Under the pieces are notes generated by a model. The model did no database searches. It saw nothing but the letters and a program-made list of their open reading frames with translations, and had not been told where the DNA came from. Below are positions 58,711 through 64,000 of a stretch of DNA of 64,000 bases, one piece after another. The stretch is from Pseudoneurospora amorphoporcata (lineage: Eukaryota; Ascomycota; Sordariomycetes; Sordariales; Sordariaceae), in NCBI GenBank assembly GCA_033297205.1, contig MU859188.1, positions 38,812 through 102,811 on the forward strand, in the 5' to 3' direction. How positions within the stretch are numbered: position 1 is the stretch's first letter; every line of letters begins with the position of its first letter. The translations under genes and the position numbers were made by a program.

Positions 58711-58873
58711 TTTGCTCTGGTAGAAGTGTAGATGGTGATAGCTGTGCAAGATGGTGTCAAGGATAATGATGGTTAGGTATGCGGTTGATGTTTCGCAGGT
58801 GGAAATTTGGGATGCTCGATTTGAGATGTCGAAGGAAGATGGAAATGGGAAACGAAGCAATTGTTTACTGACT

Positions 58874-59010
58874 TTATAAACTATTCCAGTATGGCACCTT
58901 GAGGTTCTGAACTGAGTATCTGTTCAAACGTCAACAGCCTCGAGGTGATGAACAGTCATGAAAAGCTGTTGGATGGGCAACAACCATGAACAGTCATGAA
59001 CAGCAAGTGA
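58874..59010 (-). promoter_or_regulatory. Promoter of gene L: TATA box plus GAACAG hexamers
   Basis: TTTATAAA near 58874-58880. CTGTTC and three GAACAG copies lie between about 58919 and 59002. Confidence 0.45.
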
Positions 59011-59694
59011 AAAAAAACCTTGGACTTAGAGTATAACCCAGCCCTCGTCAGTTGCCCAGGCAACCTGTCATAAATGTTCACTAAGGATCCAGAGAATTCA
59101 AGTCTTTTCGACCTCCATGACAGGAGTCAGGCAGGTATACAGCGACTCAAGTTCCATCTGCCTGGTGGTGCCCTTCGTGTGGTTTTGTGTCAATGATCAC
59201 GGATGCTCAGGAGCACTTATGCAGAGGAATAAACTATCTTGTCTTGTTGCTATTACCGAGTTGCTGGTAGCATTACCAAGGAAAAAAAGAGAACTAGGTA
59301 GATTGGCATGAGATAAGGGGATATATATAGGGTAGAGGTAAGGTAATACATTGGTCGACTCACTGTCAAGGCATGGTGGCAGTTCAGTAAACGATGAGGC
59401 CCTTGAGGACTCCTATTCGCATGTAGAGGTAGCGATACGATGTAGTTCAAGCAATGTAGGTAGTTGAGGTAATGTGTCTGAAGGTAGACTCCTGTCAATC
59501 AATAACACCATTGATTCGCTTCATTCGTCATACTCCTGAGACTTAACCATCAAGAAAGGTCCCATCAATTCCGTGCTTCGACTGATCCCATACTACTTGT
59601 CGCACTTCTCTGATGCGCGTATATGATTGTCCCATCTCCTTCCTCGCCTTAGACCCCCTTCCCCTGACATAGCTCCCGTCCTGAACTGACCCCC

Positions 59695-60577
59695 CTAATC
59701 CTCGAGCTCAAACACCTCTCCCAAATCCTCCACCACGCGCGGTCGCCAGGAGTACTGGCCGACCGTTCGCAGGAATCCCTCTGTCTTCCTTTCCATTTTC
59801 TCCTTTCCCTCCGCCCGAAACTGCCGTAACTCCTCCATCGTGAAGCCATCTTCGTCATTGTCGCTGTCCTCAGTGGCGTGGGTAGGAATGGTGGCGAGAA
59901 TTTCTTTGCTCCACTGGACGTTGCGCTGAGGGGCGCTTTTGGAAAAGATATTGCGTCGGCGGGGAGGGTAAACCACGGGCACGGGTTGGGCGCTTACAAG
60001 AGTATCCTTGTCTAACTTCTTGGCAACGATCATGGTGGAAGAATTGGTAGATGAGGTGGAGGTGTTTCCGGTGGGTGAACTAGAAGGGAGGAGTTAGAAA
60101 TTGCTAGACTCATAAGAGTAGAGGGCATCTTCGAGGATAGACTTACTCTTCCAGATCAGATCCGCAGCCAGGAGCGCAAGTGACTTCGTCCTGCTGGGTT
60201 CCAATGCGCTCGTTGTCTAGGCTGAAAGCCTTGATGTCTTGAGTGCAGGTCGCAGTGTCGTCGCTCTTCAGTTCCTCACCGTTCTTGATCGTGATCATGC
60301 TCTGGCGGGTAGGGCTGTCGAGGTTGAGATTCTTGGTCATTTCGATGACCACGGCAACAGTGAGAGCGCGGCTGTAGGAGTAGGCTTTTGTTGGTGAACT
60401 GATGATAGGGCTTTGGTTGCTGTATTTCGGCGAGGGGATAACCTCAGCGGGGTTGGCGGGCATCTCGACCCGGCTGTCGACCTTGCTGTCGGCCGTAGGG
60501 GTTACTGCAAGATCGTCAGTGGCTTTGACAGCGCAGTCGAAAAAGAAATAGGTCCCCGTACCTTTGGGCAACGACAT
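59695..60577 (-). CDS. Array gene M: R-V-E-D-L-G tail protein, intact
   Basis: Exons 60577-60562, 60504-60147 and 60079-59695, with introns of 57 and 67 nt, 252 residues. The first intron is a multiple of three and open, but has GTACGG, an ACTGAC branch and GCAG. The middle exon is Ser/Pro/Thr-rich with ALTVAVVIEMTKNL. The phase-2 intron follows GCGSDLEE. The last exon has STSSTNSST, VVYPPRRRNIFSKS, an acidic SDNDEDGFTMEEL block, a charged helix and the tail RVVEDLGEVFELED. The stop is TAG directly after the conserved ED, as in K, and the frame beyond it has no family similarity, so it is taken as the true end. Confidence 0.78.
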
Positions 60578-61259
60578 CTTGAAGGATTATGAATGCTCGT
60601 CCAATGTGTAAGTGTCCAGAAGACGGATGTTCGTATGGTGATAGAAGGATGTTTGGGGTGACTTGGGTGGTTGAGGTTTGCGCAGGTAAGATTTGAGATC
60701 TCATATTTGCGATGCGGGAGGAAGACGGAAGTGGGAAGTACAGCAAGTGATTATTGGCCTGACGAACAATACTATGAGAGGACCTAAACAGCCAGTCTAT
60801 AATGCGAGCTTGGAACCTTGCCGGCGGTGAAGCCGTGCTGGCTGCTGGCAGCTGTCAAGATGCCGAAACCTTGAGGCGTCAACAGCTCCTTGGTTGCTGT
60901 GGTGACCCCAAGGCTCACAACCGTCCATTTGTTCAGGTTCTCCGAGTCAATTGTCTCGGTATCTCCGTGCCCTTCACTTGTTATCTGAGAAGATGGATGC
61001 GTCGGGGCCGCTGTTCCGCCTACTCATGACACGACAGTTGAAAACAGATGAGAGGGAATGGAGCAAGTACATGGCGGACTGCTTAGTATATAGAGTAGAT
61101 TCGAGATATGTTCACGAACAGAAATCATCCCAGTGATCAGAAATTGCAGAGCAAGATGAACGTAGAAGTAGGGAAAAAATGCAAGTGTTTCGCTCCATGA
61201 ATATGCTCTAAAAGAAAAAAAAAACAAGACCTAACAATTGAACTCCATCCCTCAATAAC

Positions 61260-62163
61260 CTACATCCAACGCCCGTCGTCAAACGGATCATGTAATCCAT
61301 AGCGCATGCCCTCCGGCGTGGTCACCATCAACTTCGGCACCCCCGGTTTGTTTGGCGGGAGTCCCCAACGATCGGTTACCATCCACCAGTGGCATTTTTG
61401 CAGCCCCTCGGTCTCGGGAAAGTGCTTCCTCTGCCAGCTCTGCCACGTATCCAATCGCCCAAACTCGTCAATCATACATGTAGTTTCAGTCTTGCGCCAA
61501 CGGCGAGCTGTGATCTTGATTTCTCCCTCCGGCTGTGGTGCCTCATCCTCGTCATCGACTTCTGCGTCGGAGTCCGAGTCCTACTTGGAGTCTCCAAGCT
61601 CAGAGTTGACTGCTTCGAGTTCGGCGTCGAGTGCTTCGATTTCCGAGTTTACAATTTCGAGGGAAGCGTCGGGGCTTTCGTCTGCCCGGTAATATTCGGC
61701 GAGGAGGGCTTCGTCATCCACCTCCAATTCTCCGTTTCCCCCATTCTCATCCTCTTGATCCTTCTTCCAACTGAGGAAGTCTTGGAATTCATGGTCTGTC
61801 ATGTGTGTGAAACTGCCATCTTGTTCCAATATATACCAGAACCCGTTGTCGAGTTCGGCGTACTCAGTCCCATACTCGGGACGCTGCATGATCTGAAGAA
61901 CTGCTGGCTGCCGATCATCACTGTATTTCGAGATGTCGAAGGACTGGTAAAGGGGTGAGGCGGGCTGACCTCCCTCTGGCGGCGCTGCAATCTGCCGTTG
62001 TGCTGCTGTCAACCCGGTTGGCTTTTCGTTTCTAAATAAAGTTAGCAAAGGGTTTCCCAGAAAGACATGCGAAGACGACTTACCTTTGCCTCTTGCGCTT
62101 GTAGTGAGGCTGGCCCTCGTGTTTGAGCTCGAATAAAGCCTTGCAGAGGGGTGAGTATGACAT
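61260..62163 (-). CDS. Array gene N: WY and PEG modules joined across an in-frame TAG
   Basis: Exon 1 is 62163-62084 and exon 2 is 62031-61260, with a 52-nt phase-2 intron (GTAAGT...TTTAG). The N-terminus MSYSPLCKALFELKHEGQ is short. The last exon has SFDISKYSDDRQPAVLQIM, the WY module (AELDNGFWYILEQDGS...EFQDFLSWKK) and an acidic stretch with ALDAELEAVNSELGDSK. TAG at 61583-61581 gives 176 residues. In the same frame follow DSDSDAEVDDEDE, RRWRKTETTCMIDEFGRLDTW, QKCHWWMVT and the PEG module (LMVTTPEGMRYGLHDPFDD), 283 residues if recoded. N thus carries both module types in one frame, which links the WY and PEG genes as one family. The last stop is TAG too, with a TGA further on. Confidence 0.72.
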
Positions 62164-63853
62164 TCTGTCGACTGTATGAAGTGACATATGGTTGTTGAAT
62201 GGAGGTAACGATTGAGGAAGGGGCTCGACATGTGCCAGATGCGCGATCGAGCGAGGATGATGTCTGGGTTTGCGGGGTACGAATCAGTGAGCTGTGTTGC
62301 TTGCCGCTTTTGGGTACATGTCTAGCTTTTATGAAAGAAATGCAGGATTGGTCGAAGGAAAAGTAGGTAGGCAAGTTGGCCTGCGGTAGTCCTTCTGGTG
62401 ATGTCGAATTCTGGAGTCTCGTTGGAAAAAGTGCGAAGAAGTTTGAGAAGGCGGAAGTGATTGATCGATGCCGGGATAGCAGAGATACATGATAAAGTTC
62501 AAATGATTGTTGGTTGTGCAAATGCTGGACGTTTTTCATCTTCACAGGTTGCTCTTCAGATTTCAAATTCGAAATATCGGTGCAAAAAAAAGAGAGAAAA
62601 AGGAAGAGTTGAAGACGAGCGCAGGTCCGAAGCGGGAGAGTTTGTATCTCAAGGCTCTTCCAAATTTTTGAATTTTGTTTTCAAAAAAAACTTGCCATCA
62701 GACATCCGTCCTTCACTGATATTGTGGAGGCTTTGCTTGCAGCTTATGCATGATATATCGTCGTCCGCATATGTAGGAAGTCCGGTGGATTGGACGCCGA
62801 TGCGCACTGCTTGCCGGGCCAGGCGGGCGGATGGGCGGCTTGGCCCAAGGTTGCGTGAACCTGGCGGACGCCCAAAAGTCCACGGAACCACTTGGCCACA
62901 GCTCTGCAGGTAACGACAGTGAAGATGCCCGTTGATGAAATATTAGCTGCTGATGCGGTGAGATCGGGGGTGCGCAGACGTCCCCGGCTCCATTGAGGTT
63001 GGTCACGGCGGAGGTAGGTGGCCAGTGCTGCAGGTGGCGCTTCGGCCTGGCAATGCCGGCCCTGCAGCGAGCGTCAAGGTTCAGCAGGGACACTCACCGG
63101 CACAACCGCCTTGAACAGGTTCGATAAGATATGAAGATCGGGAACAAACTTGGCCATGGTTCAGAGATCAGGATATGTGGCTTTCAGATTGGTTTGAACC
63201 ATTTCAGATGACGATATATGCCAGTGTCCTGAGCCGTTCTGCGAAGTCGCGACCCTATCCATTCCGGTGCTCCTTCCCACCCAAAGCCTGCTGTAACTGA
63301 GCTGCATTTTAGCCGCAACACCACTGAAACTTGAGCCTGTACCCTTCGAGGGCATCTTCACGCCGACCTCCGCAGCTCCGGCTCCGACGAAGTGGAAGCA
63401 CCGGACACGCAGGGCAAAAAAAAACTTGTGCACCACCACCAACAAAAATTTTTTGAAACAAAGCTTGAAGTGCTTCTTATGTACAATCTGTCCAGACGCT
63501 GCATCGACCGGCCAGCGATATAAAAGCAAGAAGAAAAATAGTGCATCCCGAACTTGTTTCCTTCCGTGATGGCGAACAAAGAGTTTGCGCCTCTTCAAAC
63601 ATGATTGATTTCATGTCCTGTTTCCACTCTGAACAAGCATTTACACGGAACATTGCCCACGACATCTCCATCCCCATTTGCATGAGCAGCACTCACCAAA
63701 CACCCCCTAACGGGCAGGTCCAACTTGAGAGCCAAATTAACAAAAAAAAAAAAAAAATGAAAAAAAAAAAACGCAACGGAAGGATTCCTCTTTGCTCGGT
63801 ACATCGTGAATGCAAGTACCCCCAGGCGGGCGAGATAGAAAAGAAGCAGACCG

Positions 63854-63892
<39 letters not shown>

Positions 63893-64000
63893 GGAAAAAA
63901 AAAAAAAAAAAAAAAAACATGGCCAAATTTGAGTTGTCCTTTGAATTAAACAGTGGGTTTTGAAACCACCCCCCATAGGGAAAACGGTATTTGGTATTTA
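62164..64000. other. Distal region with A-rich tracts
   Basis: No convincing gene. Long A runs at about 63742-63757, 63761-63771, 63854-63888 and 63895-63917. Confidence 0.5.

Noticed and set aside
57942..60577. Recoding of the terminal TAG of gene M, and stop codons of L
   Set aside because: These stops directly follow the conserved E-D end shared by K, L and M, and the sequence beyond has no family similarity.
26810..61583. Introns ending exactly at the internal TAG codons (TAG as 3' splice site)
   Set aside because: Upstream sequence is coding-like in the same frame, suitable GTRNGT donors and CTRAY branch sites were not found in the cases I inspected (A, E), and splicing in the same frame at every paralogue would be a coincidence. 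cDNA must still confirm.

Overview
The window looks like a nuclear contig of a filamentous ascomycete (Pezizomycotina, probably Sordariomycetes). Introns are short (52-77 nt, GT...AG, often with a CTRAY-like branch site). There is a heterokaryon-incompatibility (HET) domain protein, a 2EXR-domain protein and an intron-containing tRNA-Ile. Coding-like and intergenic DNA alternate in a way typical of these genomes. Splice models below were read by eye and checked for frame and length; no search or RNA data were available.

Left part (1-21,100): a divergent pair, a small secreted His/Cys protein (minus) and a ZIP-family zinc transporter (plus), shares a ten-residue C-x2-H-x5-C module. Three copies of CCATCAAGGT, containing a candidate zinc-response core, lie between them. 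Then come tRNA-Ile, a 78-nt poly-T tract, a 2EXR protein, a glycine-rich-domain (GRDP-like) protein, a HET protein and one unrecognised gene. About 5 kb with no convincing gene follows (21-26 kb).

Right part (26,200-62,200): about fifteen genes or relics, all on the minus strand, form an expanded and fast-diverging family that I do not recognise. I call them A to N plus one relic, P. They share an Ala-rich N-terminal segment, a Ser/Thr-rich zone split by a phase-2 intron, and a variable last exon. That exon carries a 'WY' module (G-x-WY ... acidic loop ... E-[YF]-x-[DE]-[FL]-x-x-W), a 'PEG' module (C-x-W ... T-x-P-[EN]-G-x-x-Y), or a third tail ending in R-V-E-D-L-G. Several promoters carry TATA boxes about 150-170 bp upstream of the ATG and dense GAACAG/CTGTTC hexamers.

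The main discovery candidate is in this array. Most members carry an in-frame TAG inside the last exon, and the same frame continues for roughly 100-200 codons into conserved modules before ending at TAA or TGA. About twelve internal TAG codons are seen, one internal TGA, and no internal TAA outside one decayed member (H). The pattern suggests that TAG is recoded, most plausibly to Trp (UAG to UGG) by the A-to-I mRNA editing known from sexual development in Sordariomycetes. This is inference. Ordinary decay or translational readthrough remain possible and are testable at the exact positions listed.
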